DNA from: Bacteroidota bacterium
GTDB lineage: Bacteria > Bacteroidota > Bacteroidia > Flavobacteriales > Weeksellaceae
Assembly (NCBI GenBank): GCA_023422635.1
Contig: JAFAGO010000030.1
Location: 52,766 to 116,765, forward strand
Direction: 5' to 3'
Length of the DNA: 64,000 nucleotides
Of this stretch, positions 44,505-54,043 are shown one piece after another. The position numbers and the translations under genes are program-made. The stretch's first letter is position 1; each line of letters begins with the position of its first letter. Under the pieces are notes generated by a model. The model saw nothing but the letters and a program-made list of their open reading frames with translations. It did not search any database and was not told the origin of the DNA.

Positions 44505-45458
44505 ATGCTCCTTTTTCGCTTGCCTTTTGGCGCAACATTTTACACCACAAATTCCGATAAAACCGTTTCTGCAGTAAGTTTTACCTCGTTTGATTGTCTT
44601 GAAAAAATATCGATTCCTGGGGCATTGGTAGAAATCCAGGATTCGGAGTTGGAAAATCTGCATTTTAATCTTCAAGAAAAATCGAATTTCGAAGGCGATG
44701 AAACCCAAGAACATTATCTTGAAAAAATTGAAAATGCAATTTCGATTATCAAAGAAAATAAGTTGCCAAAATTGGTGATTGCAAGGAAGAAAACCGTTAA
44801 CGTAAACATTGATCTTATCGCCACTTTTCGAAATCTCTGCAAAGCCTATCCTTCTGCATTCGTGTATATTTTTGAACAAGATGGAATTTCATGGATCGGC
44901 GCATTTTCTGAACTTTTAGGGAAATTTGATAAGAAGAATTCCATTTTCACCACAATGAGTTTGGCTGGAACGCTGCCCATAGATGAGGAATGGACGGAAA
45001 AAGAATTAGAGGAACAAAAACCCGTAACACAGTATATTGCTTCAATTTTATCCAAATATTCGAACAGCGTACAACAATCCGAAACCTATGATCATCTTTC
45101 GGGGAACATCAAACATTTACGCACTGATTTTCAAATAAACATTGAAGATGATCAATTGAAAAACGTAATTGAAGAATTGCATCCAACGCCTGCTGTTTGT
45201 GGAATTCCGAAAAAATTCTGTATAGAAAAAATCCTACAACTTGAAAATTTTCCGCGTGAGTTGTACGGTGGATATTCCTCGATAGAAACCGAAGACTATC
45301 GCTATTTCTTCGTTAATTTAAGATGCGGAAAAGTTTGGCAAAATGCAATAGAATTATTTGCTGGCGGCGGAATTACCGCACTTAGCGATCCACAAAAAGA
45401 ATGGAAGGAAACCGAACTAAAAATGCAAGCGCTTGAAAAAAATATAGCTACTTTTTAA
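44505..45458 (+). CDS. menF: Isochorismate synthase
   Basis: 317 residues, short for the family, which is common in Bacteroidota. Chorismate-binding core: IGAFSELLGKF, TMSLAGTLPIDEEWTEKE, IKHLRTDFQI, LHPTPAVCGIPKKFC, ELYGGYSSIE and FAGGGITALSDPQKEWKETE. It turns chorismate into isochorismate for menaquinone. It follows the thioesterase gene in a probable operon. Its last 11 bases overlap the converging small membrane-protein gene. Confidence 0.88.
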   Translation: MLLFRLPFGATFYTTNSDKTVSAVSFTSFDCLEKISIPGALVEIQDSELENLHFNLQEKSNFEGDETQEHYLEKIENAISIIKENKLPKLVIARKKTVNVNIDLIATFRNLCKAYPSAFVYIFEQDGISWIGAFSELLGKFDKKNSIFTTMSLAGTLPIDEEWTEKELEEQKPVTQYIASILSKYSNSVQQSETYDHLSGNIKHLRTDFQINIEDDQLKNVIEELHPTPAVCGIPKKFCIEKILQLENFPRELYGGYSSIETEDYRYFFVNLRCGKVWQNAIELFAGGGITALSDPQKEWKETELKMQALEKNIATF

Positions 45459-45642
45459 CGGATAACTTACTCCAAGTATTCAATACGAAAACCAATATTA
45501 AACCGATAATTCCTGCAGCCAAAGAAAGCACGAATTTTGAGTTTTCTTCATGCATAAATCCTAAATTCCAATCGATTGCATACAAGCTAAAGCCGATAAA
45601 AATAACGAATAGCACAAGAAAAACTTTATAAAAGGTTTGCAT
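45448..45642 (-). CDS. Small two-TM membrane protein
   Basis: 64 residues with two hydrophobic segments (FYKVFLVLFVIFIGFSLYAI and FVLSLAAGIIGLILVFVLN) joined by DWNLGFMHEENS. No recognised family. It is 11 bp after marC on the same strand, hence likely the last gene of that transcript. Confidence 0.6.
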   Translation of the reverse strand: MQTFYKVFLVLFVIFIGFSLYAIDWNLGFMHEENSKFVLSLAAGIIGLILVFVLNTWSKLSVKK

Positions 45643-45653
45643 AATAGACGAAT

Positions 45654-46256
45654 TTAAAATTTCACGTATGTTGAAAATAGTTGTGCAAAGTTAGCAGTAA
45701 ATAATTTAATAGAGATTGCTAAAAGAATAATTCCGAAAACTTTTTTTAGCACTTGAAGCGTTCCATCGCCCAAAACTTTTTCCAACCAATTTGCAGATCT
45801 TAATACCAAATAAACCAAAATGGTATTCAGAATAATCCCAAAAATAATGTTAATATCGTGATATTCAGCTTTTAAAGAAAGTGTGGTGGTTAATGTTCCC
45901 GCACCTGCGATAAGCGGAAAAGCTATCGGAACAATTGATGCCGATTTGGCTTCTGTATTTTTTTGAATTTCGATTCCCAAGATCATTTCGATAGCGATGA
46001 TAAAAATTACGAACGCTCCCGCAATCGCAAATGAATTCACATCCACGCCTAAAAGTTTAAGAATATTATTCCCGATAAACAAAAAAGCAATCATTAAAAC
46101 ACCAGCAACAATAGATGCTTTTTCAGCTTCTATTTTACCAAATTTTTGCTTTAAACTTACAATAATGGGAATGGACCCGATGATATCAATCACCGCAAAC
46201 AATACCATTGAAGAGGAAAACATTTCTTTAAAATTGAAGTCTTGAAATACGCTCAT
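45654..46256 (-). CDS. MarC-family integral membrane protein
   Basis: 200 residues with six hydrophobic segments. MVLFAVIDIIGSIPI, EKASIVAGVLMIAFLFIG and PIAFPLIAGAGTLTTTLS are MarC/UPF0056 hallmarks. The transport role is not established. It lies 39 bp after batD and may share the bat operon transcript. Confidence 0.88.
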   Translation of the reverse strand: MSVFQDFNFKEMFSSSMVLFAVIDIIGSIPIIVSLKQKFGKIEAEKASIVAGVLMIAFLFIGNNILKLLGVDVNSFAIAGAFVIFIIAIEMILGIEIQKNTEAKSASIVPIAFPLIAGAGTLTTTLSLKAEYHDINIIFGIILNTILVYLVLRSANWLEKVLGDGTLQVLKKVFGIILLAISIKLFTANFAQLFSTYVKF

Positions 46257-46295
46257 AGATTTTAATAATTTCGCAAAAATAAGCGTTTTTTTTAA

Positions 46296-48053
46296 TTATT
46301 TGCTAATTTTTGAAAATAATATTCTAATATCACTATAAAGTTCATCCAAATCCTCATCCGAAAGCAATGGAGAATACTTATCGATGCTAATTTTATTGCT
46401 CAACTTGCGATAATTTTCAGATTCTTGATTTCCGAATTCTTTTTCAAAAAACTGAGGTACAGATTGATAAACGCCTTTAACAAAATGATTATCGAGATCT
46501 TTAAGCATTTCATCATACACGCTAAAAAATCCTTTAGCATTGCGATCAAACCTCATTTTTTCTAAATACTGCAAATGATCTTCGATTGAAAAACGTTGTG
46601 TTTCACGGAGAATTCGTTCGGTTTCAGCGATGGTTTGTATGGGCTTGCCTACAATTTCGGGTTTTACCAATTTCTTTTTTTTCTGCGATTTCTTTAGATA
46701 AAAAAGCAAAAATGCCAACCCACTGAAAAGGGTGATATTTAAAATAATGGTGTTCCAATTAATGCCATCCTTCTCTTTTATTTGAAGAACATTTGTACCA
46801 ATAATTGGCGTATTAACGGTCTCTAAAATATCGTTTGTATAATCGTTTACTTTTTCAATAGTCGATTTTGAAGCAAGCATATCTTCATGACTCAACACAT
46901 TTAAGTTGATCATTCTTGCACCTTCATCGATGTATTTTTTATCCTTTGGATCGAAGTAAGCAAACCCTTCGGTTTCGATTGATATTTTTCCAGGTTTTAT
47001 GGGAACAACAACATAATGCGCGGTTACTTCACCTTTCACTCCATCATTTCCTGTAACTAACTGTTTTGAAATTTTGGGAGGATAAACTTTATACCGTTCA
47101 TTGGGTACAATCGTAGGAATTTTAGCATTTTGAAGATTGCCTTCACCATTAAGTCTTACAATGACATTCAATGGTTTATTCACTTCAAATTTTCCATCAA
47201 ATTCTTGATTATCCGCAGATTTTTCTACATTCATTTTAAAAGTACCAACGGCATTTTTAAAATCTGCAGGCGATCCGGAAGGAAGTTTTTTAACGTTAAG
47301 GTTTACTTTATTTGAGTAAATTTTTTTGTCTTTAATTTTCGCGGAAACGGGTTTAACATCAATTTTACCCGATTCGGTAGGAAATATCATAAACACCGCA
47401 ATAACTTGCGACGCTGCTTCGCCTTTACCTCGATGCTCAATATCAGATTTTGTAAGACTAACGGTTCGAATATTAAGATTGTTCTGGTCGGGAACTTCAA
47501 TATCGCTCACCTTTCTGAAGTTGTTAAAATCTTTACTATAAGCTCGCAAAACGGCAATCGTAGGTTGATTGGTGTACACTTCACGTTTCTTCACTTCCAT
47601 ATTAAGATAAAGATCGTGTTGATTGGCTGCGGCGATATCGGTATTGGGAGTCGTTTTACGCTCCGCGTCGCCTACATAAAAGTCAATAGGTTCGGTTTTA
47701 TACATTCGCCCGTTCACTTGAACGAGTGCAGAACCAATCCTATTTTTACCCGATGTTTTGGGTTGCAATGCAACTTGATACACAATTTGGTTGATGGCTA
47801 CATTGCTTTTGGGATCGATATAAGTTTTGGTTTCTGAAGCATTCCCGAGCATGGTATATTTCGAAAGATCGGGAAGTCGAAGTGGACTTTCTTGCACATA
47901 ATCGTTCCCGTTAACTTCTAACACGAAGGTAACAATGAAGTCTTCATTTACTTTTAAATCCCTGTCTTCAACGGCGGCTACTAAGGTAACCTGACCGTAG
48001 GTGTACAAGGTAGAAAATAAAGAAAGTATGTACAGAAATTTTAGTTTCATCAC
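46296..48053 (-). CDS. batD: BatD protein (oxygen tolerance)
   Basis: 585 residues. Signal peptide (YILSLFSTLYTYG), an extracytoplasmic beta-sandwich region from about residue 20 (VTLVAAVEDRDLKVNEDF) with repeats like NKPLNVIVRLNGEGNL, one TM near residue 440-460 (IILNITLFSGLAFLLFYL), then a cytoplasmic tail with the helical region TERILRETQRFS. This is the BatD layout. It overlaps the TPR gene by 4 bp (ATGA). Confidence 0.88.
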   Translation of the reverse strand: MMKLKFLYILSLFSTLYTYGQVTLVAAVEDRDLKVNEDFIVTFVLEVNGNDYVQESPLRLPDLSKYTMLGNASETKTYIDPKSNVAINQIVYQVALQPKTSGKNRIGSALVQVNGRMYKTEPIDFYVGDAERKTTPNTDIAAANQHDLYLNMEVKKREVYTNQPTIAVLRAYSKDFNNFRKVSDIEVPDQNNLNIRTVSLTKSDIEHRGKGEAASQVIAVFMIFPTESGKIDVKPVSAKIKDKKIYSNKVNLNVKKLPSGSPADFKNAVGTFKMNVEKSADNQEFDGKFEVNKPLNVIVRLNGEGNLQNAKIPTIVPNERYKVYPPKISKQLVTGNDGVKGEVTAHYVVVPIKPGKISIETEGFAYFDPKDKKYIDEGARMINLNVLSHEDMLASKSTIEKVNDYTNDILETVNTPIIGTNVLQIKEKDGINWNTIILNITLFSGLAFLLFYLKKSQKKKKLVKPEIVGKPIQTIAETERILRETQRFSIEDHLQYLEKMRFDRNAKGFFSVYDEMLKDLDNHFVKGVYQSVPQFFEKEFGNQESENYRKLSNKISIDKYSPLLSDEDLDELYSDIRILFSKISK

Positions 48054-48793
48054 CAGTCCTTATCATTGCTTTCGGGCGTTGAATAGGAGTTTTTATTCAA
48101 TATTCTTCTTGCGGTTTCCCGCTCTTTATTTGATACTCTGTTCAGAATGGCATCTTGCAAATCTTTTGGCATTGATCCTTCGTTCTCTTTCGGATTTTTG
48201 CTGTTACCTTCGCCTTGTTTCTGATCAGGAGTTTGCCCGTTTCCGTTTTGCTGTGGGTTTTTACCATTAGGATCATTTTTCGATTGATCTTTCTGTTGGT
48301 CGTTTTTACCACCGCCATTTTTGTTTTCTTGGTTTTGATTTTGCTGGTTTTGATTCTCTTTATCTTTCCGTTTTGCAATCTCGTAATTTTTACGAATGGA
48401 TTCGTTGTACGGATCAAGTTTCAAGGATTGCTTGTAGTATTCCGCGGCTTTTTCGGGACTGTTCTTTTGCATATAAGAATTTCCTAAGTTATAAAGTGCC
48501 GCAGCTTTATCTGCCTTTGTTTTCGCTACTCCTTGCGCTTTCTGAAATTCTGTTTGGGCTTCTTGGTACATTTTCTTTTTGTAGTACGCATTCCCAAGGT
48601 TGTAGTGGGCAGCAAAATCTGATTTTTTAACGTTGGCTGCAGTTTTAAATTTATCTGCAGAAGCATCGTAATTTTTGTCTTTAAAACTACGGTTTCCTTC
48701 AAAAATCAAACGGTTATAGCTTTCCTGAGCATTTGTTACATTCCAGCCGAGAAAAAATAAAAATAATCCTATAAGCAATTTATTTAAAACCAT
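48050..48793 (-). CDS. TPR protein of the bat operon (BatC/BatE-like)
   Basis: 247 residues. Signal peptide (LLIGLFLFFLGWNVTNAQ), three to four TPR units (AAHYNLGNAYYKKKMYQEA, AALYNLGNSYMQKNSPEKAAE), then a long Asn/Gln/Lys/Gly-rich tail of about 60 residues with no fold. A short helical end (LNRVSNKERETARRILN) completes it. Probably periplasmic, bridging the VWA proteins. The name BatC or BatE cannot be fixed from sequence alone. Confidence 0.82.
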   Translation of the reverse strand: MVLNKLLIGLFLFFLGWNVTNAQESYNRLIFEGNRSFKDKNYDASADKFKTAANVKKSDFAAHYNLGNAYYKKKMYQEAQTEFQKAQGVAKTKADKAAALYNLGNSYMQKNSPEKAAEYYKQSLKLDPYNESIRKNYEIAKRKDKENQNQQNQNQENKNGGGKNDQQKDQSKNDPNGKNPQQNGNGQTPDQKQGEGNSKNPKENEGSMPKDLQDAILNRVSNKERETARRILNKNSYSTPESNDKDW

Positions 48794-48885
48794 TGTCGCA
48801 AAATTATCCTTTTAAATGTTAAGAGTACAGCTTTGAACTGTTAAATTTGGGTTAAAGTATATGATGCTGTTAATTTTACATTATT

Positions 48886-49893
48886 CTAAATATTAAGATC
48901 TCTTTTTGGGTTAAAAAGATAAATGATCAGAAAAAGGAAAATAGAAATTCCTAAAAAATATTGATAATAGTGAATACCATTTTGAGATTTCACCATTGCG
49001 GTAGAAAAAGAATTACTGCTATTAAGTGCGTTTTGGATTTGCGAACTTGCTTGTTGCAAATTATTACCATCAATATAAATTCCACCCGTTGATTTCGCTA
49101 TATTTCGAAGGGCTTCTGTTTGTCTTTTTGAAATTACAGTTTCTCCGTTTAAATCTGTTTTATATCCCATTAATTGTCCGAACAGGTAACTCGGCACAGG
49201 AGCACCTTCATCCGTTCCAACGCCAACAGAAATAACCGACATTCCTTGATTTTTCGCTTCGCGAATGGCGGCATTTTCGTTTCCTTCATTATCTTCTCCA
49301 TCACTAATCAGTACAATTTTTCTAGCGCCTTTTGATATATTTTTAAATTTCTGCGCAGCAACATTCATGGCTTTTAAAAAATCGGTTCCCTGCGTTTTAA
49401 TGATATCCGTTTCGATTCCAGAAAGATAGGTGTCTGCTGCTGTATAATCGGTGGTTAATGGCATTACCGAAACGGCCTCACCTGCAAAAACCACCACACC
49501 TACTCGATCGTTTTTAAATTGCGTTAAGGTATTAAGAATAATATCTTTAGCTTCCGTTAATCGGTTAGGGGTAACATCTTCTGCATTCATCGAGTTGGAG
49601 ACATCAAGCAGAAAAATTACATTGTTCATTTTCTGTTTGGTTTCTACTTCTTCGGATCCTTTTAAAACATCTACAATCGCCAGAACTAGAAACAAAAATG
49701 CAAATGAATACAATATTAAAAACACCTTAGAAAAGCGTGAACTTTTTTCAAAAAGTAGTTCTTGAAATCGAGATTCTGCAAATTGGTTTTTTCTTTTATT
49801 TTTCCATTTTGCGAAGCGAAGAATAACAAAACTTAACAAAGGAATAAGCAGTAAAAGAAGCAGATAATTTATATTTCCGAAATACCAATCCAT
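48886..49893 (-). CDS. batB: BatB protein (VWA domain)
   Basis: 335 residues. Membrane segments at each end (INYLLLLLLIPLLSFVIL, IFLFLIIYLFNPK) flank a VWA domain with the MIDAS LLDVSNSMNAEDVTPN and ISDGEDNEGN. Its start shares one base with the batA stop (TAATG), so translation is probably coupled. Role: Bat membrane complex, possibly tied to envelope or oxidative stress. Confidence 0.9.
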   Translation of the reverse strand: MDWYFGNINYLLLLLLIPLLSFVILRFAKWKNKRKNQFAESRFQELLFEKSSRFSKVFLILYSFAFLFLVLAIVDVLKGSEEVETKQKMNNVIFLLDVSNSMNAEDVTPNRLTEAKDIILNTLTQFKNDRVGVVVFAGEAVSVMPLTTDYTAADTYLSGIETDIIKTQGTDFLKAMNVAAQKFKNISKGARKIVLISDGEDNEGNENAAIREAKNQGMSVISVGVGTDEGAPVPSYLFGQLMGYKTDLNGETVISKRQTEALRNIAKSTGGIYIDGNNLQQASSQIQNALNSSNSFSTAMVKSQNGIHYYQYFLGISIFLFLIIYLFNPKRDLNI

Positions 49894-50894
49894 TAACTTA
49901 AAAATTTAAATAAAATCCATCGTAAAGCTGCATCTACCAATAAAATCCCTAAAGCAATCCAAAGAAACACTCTGAAAAATTCTTCATAATTGTAGAGTTT
50001 CGTTGCTTTAATATCCGATTTTTCCAACTGATCGATTTCATTGTACACATTTTCCAAACTTGTGTTTGAAGTTGCATGAAAGTATTTTCCTCCTGTTGAT
50101 ACTGCAATTTCGCGGAGTGTTGGCTCATCGATTTCCACTTTCGTTTCATCAAAAATTAAATTTCCAAAAATATCGGTTCTTGTTGGCATCAACGCATAAC
50201 CATTGGTACCAATTCCGATTGCGTAGACTTTAATCTTATTATTTTTCGCTAATTCTGCAGCTACTTGTGGTGGCATTGCATTCTCGATGGTATTTTTTCC
50301 ATCTGTCATTAAAATCACTATTTTGCTTCTCGCTTTACTGTCTTTTAAATGATTCACAGCAACAGAAAGACCTTCGCCTATCGCAGTTCCTGGTTGAAGT
50401 TCCATTGGATTTAGCTGTTCCAACTCATCAATAACCACTTGATGGTCGGACGTTACAGGAACTTTTGTAAAAGCTTCGCCAGAATAGGTTACCAAACCAA
50501 TTCGATCATTTGTTCTTTTTTGAACGAATTTAATGGCGATATTTTTCAAAGCCGTTAAGCGATCTGGGTTTAAATCCTTCGCCAGCATACTTAAGGAAAC
50601 ATCAACGGAAAGCATGATATCTAAGCCCTTCGTATCATCTCTGTTTTCAGAAATACTAAACGTTCTTGGTCTTGCCAAAGCAAGTATCAAACACGAAAGA
50701 ATAAAATATTTGCTGATTTTTAAAAGAAACAAAACGAACAAAATTCCGTCGTGCGGACGCATATTTTTTACAGTGGGAACGGTAATACCTTTTCTTTTTT
50801 TCTTTCCGAAATCCATAATAAGGAGCGGAATAAAAACTAGAAATAGCAGTAAAAACCATGGACTGTACCACTCGAAGTTTGAAAATTTAAACAT
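49893..50894 (-). CDS. batA: BatA protein (VWA domain)
   Basis: 333 residues. N-terminal membrane segments (FLLLFLVFIPLLIMDFG, YFILSCLILALARPR), then a VWA domain with MIDAS LSVDVSLSMLAKDLNPDR and LMTDGKNTIENAMPP, and a C-terminal TM (FFRVFLWIALGILLVDAAL). Overlaps the preceding gene by 8 bp. Paralogue of batB. Confidence 0.9.
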   Translation of the reverse strand: MFKFSNFEWYSPWFLLLFLVFIPLLIMDFGKKKRKGITVPTVKNMRPHDGILFVLFLLKISKYFILSCLILALARPRTFSISENRDDTKGLDIMLSVDVSLSMLAKDLNPDRLTALKNIAIKFVQKRTNDRIGLVTYSGEAFTKVPVTSDHQVVIDELEQLNPMELQPGTAIGEGLSVAVNHLKDSKARSKIVILMTDGKNTIENAMPPQVAAELAKNNKIKVYAIGIGTNGYALMPTRTDIFGNLIFDETKVEIDEPTLREIAVSTGGKYFHATSNTSLENVYNEIDQLEKSDIKATKLYNYEEFFRVFLWIALGILLVDAALRWILFKFLS

Positions 50895-51798
50895 CTTTCC
50901 GAATTAGGTTTTCAAATTCTAAATCTTTGGAAGAGCGCTTTACAAAAGCACGTATATCTTTCCAATCTTTTTCCATCATTGCTTGATCTGGAAGCGTTTT
51001 TGCAAATTTCACCAAATCGCCTCGAAGCAAAACATCTTCAATAATTTGTTCATTTTCGGGAGAAAGTGTATTGTGATTTTTCATCAATTCAATAAGATCA
51101 TCACTCAGCAAAACATCCGCTGGAATCCGATATTGTTGGGTAAGAAAACCACGTGTAATATCGATTAACTCCACATAAAAAGCGCGGTAATTGCCGGTTT
51201 CAATATATTTCTTTTTCTTCAATTGATCGAGCGCTTTTAGTGTTTTATTCGTAGCTACAACAGGAGAATTTTTTCTTCTTTTTGCATATTTAACCAACTG
51301 ATACACAACGAAAACAACCGCAATAAAAAGTAAGAAACCGAGCACATACCATTTGTACAAATCCCAATAATCTTTTGCATCGAGTTTTACCTCTTTATTT
51401 TGCATAATATCATTAATCTGATCGCCTTTTTGCGCAGTGTTTACCACTTCAATTTCATAGGGAACGGTATGAAAAACTTCACCACCAATTTTAAAATCCA
51501 GAGCTGGAATTTTAAATGTTCCTTCTTCAAAAACTTGAAATTGAATAACGCGCTCATATACTTCAGGCGTTTTGCTAATGCTGTCTTTCAATTCTTCAAA
51601 ATGAAATGGGAGCAATTCGTTCTTCGGAGCAGAAACCACATCTTTACCCTGTAAATCGAAAACAGAAACTTTAAAAGTTCCCACTTCACCCAAAGCCAAC
51701 GTTTTCTTATCTAAATTGGAGCCCAAGGTTTGTGCAAAACCGAGGAAACCCAAGGAAATGAATAAAGAAAACAGTATTTTTTTTATCGTTGTAATCAC
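50887..51798 (-). CDS. DUF4381-like membrane protein of the bat operon
   Basis: 303 residues. Signal peptide (ILFSLFISLGFLGFAQ), an extracytoplasmic domain to about residue 140, one TM (LGFLLFIAVVFVVYQLV, about 152-168), then a cytoplasmic domain of about 130 residues rich in Lys (LKKKKYIETGNYRAFYVEL, RIPADVLLSDDLIELM). This fits the DUF4381-like component found between the DUF58 and batA genes in Bacteroidota. Function unknown; tight spacing implies a structural partner. Confidence 0.78.
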   Translation of the reverse strand: MITTIKKILFSLFISLGFLGFAQTLGSNLDKKTLALGEVGTFKVSVFDLQGKDVVSAPKNELLPFHFEELKDSISKTPEVYERVIQFQVFEEGTFKIPALDFKIGGEVFHTVPYEIEVVNTAQKGDQINDIMQNKEVKLDAKDYWDLYKWYVLGFLLFIAVVFVVYQLVKYAKRRKNSPVVATNKTLKALDQLKKKKYIETGNYRAFYVELIDITRGFLTQQYRIPADVLLSDDLIELMKNHNTLSPENEQIIEDVLLRGDLVKFAKTLPDQAMMEKDWKDIRAFVKRSSKDLEFENLIRKDV

Positions 51799-51823
51799 AA
51801 AAAATTTAAATCGTTAATGGTCG

Positions 51824-52687
51824 TTATTTTCTTTGAAAATATTGGTAGAGTTCACGAGAATAATCCGCGCCCGTTTCCAGGTTTAGAAAACCTGCGCTCG
51901 CGTTTTCAAAATCTTCCCGAATCTGCCGTAGTTTTTGTTTTTGTTCTTCTGCAAACGTATAGCGCCAACGTGCATTTGAGGTATTTACCCAAACTTGTTT
52001 TCCGGTTTCGGAATCGGTAAATAAGGTGTAGCCAATATCTGGAATTTCATTGTCTTTCTCGTCGTAAATTCGCATCGCTAAAAGCGTATTTTTATTGGAA
52101 GCTACTCGCAAAATTTTAGGATCGAATTGGTCTTCAAAATCTGAAAAAACAAATACAAAAGATTTCTTTTTAAACACGTTCATCATGTATTGCAAAGCGG
52201 CATCAACATTGGTTTCCGCTTGCACATAATCTGCAGTTAGAATTTGCGCGAGAATGGAAAGAATATGCTTTCGACCTTTTTGAGGCGGAATTACTTTATA
52301 TACTTTATCGGCAAATAGAATGAGCCCAACTTTATCGTTATTTCCCACTGCGGAAAAGCCAATACTTGCACAAATTTCTGCGACAAATTCTCGCTTTAAA
52401 GCGGTTTTGGTTCCGTAGTTCATGGAGGCGGAAATATCAACTAATAGAATTGCCGTAAGCTCCCGATCTTCTTCCATAATTTTTACGTAAGGTTCACGGA
52501 ATCTTGCAGTTTTATTCCAATCGATCCGTCGGATATCATCTCCAAACTGATATTGTCGAACTTCCGAAAACGTCATCCCCTGTCCTTTAAAAGCACTGTG
52601 ATATTGCCCCATCAACGATGCTTCCGTTTTCTTTCGAGTACGGATTTCTATTTGTTTAACTTTCTTTACAATATCTTTAATTTCCAT
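51824..52687 (-). CDS. DUF58-domain protein of the bat operon
   Basis: 287 residues, no membrane segment. The DUF58 signature is GQYHSAFKGQGMTFSEVRQY, then GDDIRRIDWNKTARF. A VWA-like fold follows, with LLVDISASMNYGTK as MIDAS. It lies between moxR and the TM protein gene. DUF58 proteins work with MoxR ATPases, so this is probably the adaptor between ATPase and membrane proteins. Confidence 0.88.
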   Translation of the reverse strand: MEIKDIVKKVKQIEIRTRKKTEASLMGQYHSAFKGQGMTFSEVRQYQFGDDIRRIDWNKTARFREPYVKIMEEDRELTAILLVDISASMNYGTKTALKREFVAEICASIGFSAVGNNDKVGLILFADKVYKVIPPQKGRKHILSILAQILTADYVQAETNVDAALQYMMNVFKKKSFVFVFSDFEDQFDPKILRVASNKNTLLAMRIYDEKDNEIPDIGYTLFTDSETGKQVWVNTSNARWRYTFAEEQKQKLRQIREDFENASAGFLNLETGADYSRELYQYFQRK

Positions 52688-52782
52688 CTTTAAATTTTAC
52701 CAATGCAACTCAATATCAAGGTAATAATTACGCGTCTTTAAAAAGTCGGCAGATTATCACACAATCAAATTCTTACCTTATG

Positions 52783-53787
52783 TTACGGTGCTTGAATTCT
52801 GGACAGAATTTTATCGATAATACTTTCAGAAGTTACTTCTTCAGCTTCTGCCTCGAAAGTTAAACCAAGTCTATGGCGAAGGACATCTTTCGCGACATCT
52901 TTAACATCTTCAGGAATTACAAATGCTCTATTATGAAGAAAAGCATTTGCTCGCGACGCAATCGCAAGGTTGATTGAAGCTCTCGGTGAAGCGCCGAAAC
53001 TGATGTAATTTTTCAATTCTGAAAGTCCATATCGATCAGGAAAACGAGTTGCAAAAACCATATCTAAAATATACTGTTCGATTTTTTCATCGAGGTAAAT
53101 TTGGTTGATTAATTTTTTCGCTTCCATTACATTTTCCAAAGAAATTACGGGTGAAATGGTTGGGATTTCTGATGTAGAAACCATTCTCATCACTTTTCTT
53201 TCGTCTTCAAATTCTGGATAATCAATTTTACATTTTAGCATAAAACGATCGCTTTGTGCTTCTGGTAAAAGATAGGTTCCTTCTTGATCAATTGGGTTTT
53301 GAGTGGCCAATACTAAAAACGGTTTCGGCAAAGGCATAGTTTCGTCGCCAATGGTAACTTGCTTTTCTTGCATCGCTTCTAATAGCGCGGATTGCACTTT
53401 GGATGGTGCTCTGTTAATTTCATCTGCCAAGACAAAATTCGCAAAAATAGGTCCGCGTTTAATGGAAAAATCATTGTCTTTCACATTATAAATTTGCGTT
53501 CCCACCACATCGGCAGGCAGTAAATCGGGCGTAAATTGAATTCTGGAAAAATCGCCATGAACCGCTTCTGCTAATGTTTTGATTGCCAATGTTTTTGCAA
53601 GTCCAGGAACACCTTCCAAAAGTATATGGCCATTCCCCAAAAGCCCGATCAATAAACGATTGATCATGTATTCCTGACCAATTATTGTTTTGTTGATTTC
53701 TTGTTTCAGAAGGGCGAAAAAATAATTTTGTTCTCTAACCTTTTCTGTAAGTTGTCTGATATCCTCAGCCTGACGTAGTTCTGACAT
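52783..53787 (-). CDS. MoxR-family AAA+ ATPase
   Basis: 334 residues. Walker A LLEGVPGLAKTLAIKTL, Walker B LADEINRAPSKVQSALLEAM, sensor ATQNPIDQEGTYLLPEAQ and Arg-finger region DRFMLKCKIDYPEF. MoxR proteins act as chaperones for metal or VWA-protein assembly. First gene of the bat operon. A possible -7 element (TAGGTTTG) lies about 125 bp upstream. Confidence 0.93.
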   Translation of the reverse strand: MSELRQAEDIRQLTEKVREQNYFFALLKQEINKTIIGQEYMINRLLIGLLGNGHILLEGVPGLAKTLAIKTLAEAVHGDFSRIQFTPDLLPADVVGTQIYNVKDNDFSIKRGPIFANFVLADEINRAPSKVQSALLEAMQEKQVTIGDETMPLPKPFLVLATQNPIDQEGTYLLPEAQSDRFMLKCKIDYPEFEDERKVMRMVSTSEIPTISPVISLENVMEAKKLINQIYLDEKIEQYILDMVFATRFPDRYGLSELKNYISFGASPRASINLAIASRANAFLHNRAFVIPEDVKDVAKDVLRHRLGLTFEAEAEEVTSESIIDKILSRIQAP

Positions 53788-54016
53788 AAGTGTTTATAAA
53801 AATATAATCTGTAAAATTGCAATAAAATACCCGCATCAGTCAACACAATTTATACCAACAACGCGTTAAAATTTGTTAAATATCCAGACAATCATTTTTC
53901 GGTAACAAATGCAAACCTATGCCTATAAAAGTGATGTTCACCCATTTTTCGACCTACCAATAAAACCAGAGCTTCTCTGTTACCAATAAAACTTTGGCAT
54001 TATCAGTTAATTAGAG

Positions 54017-54024
54017 TAATTTTG
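54017..54024 (+). promoter_or_regulatory. -7 element (TAATTTTG) of the DinB-like gene
   Basis: TAATTTTG, about 20 nt before the ATG; an AGGAAAGG purine stretch lies between, unusually like a standard ribosome-binding site. Confidence 0.6.
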
Positions 54025-54043
54025 TGGTATTAAACAGGAAAGG

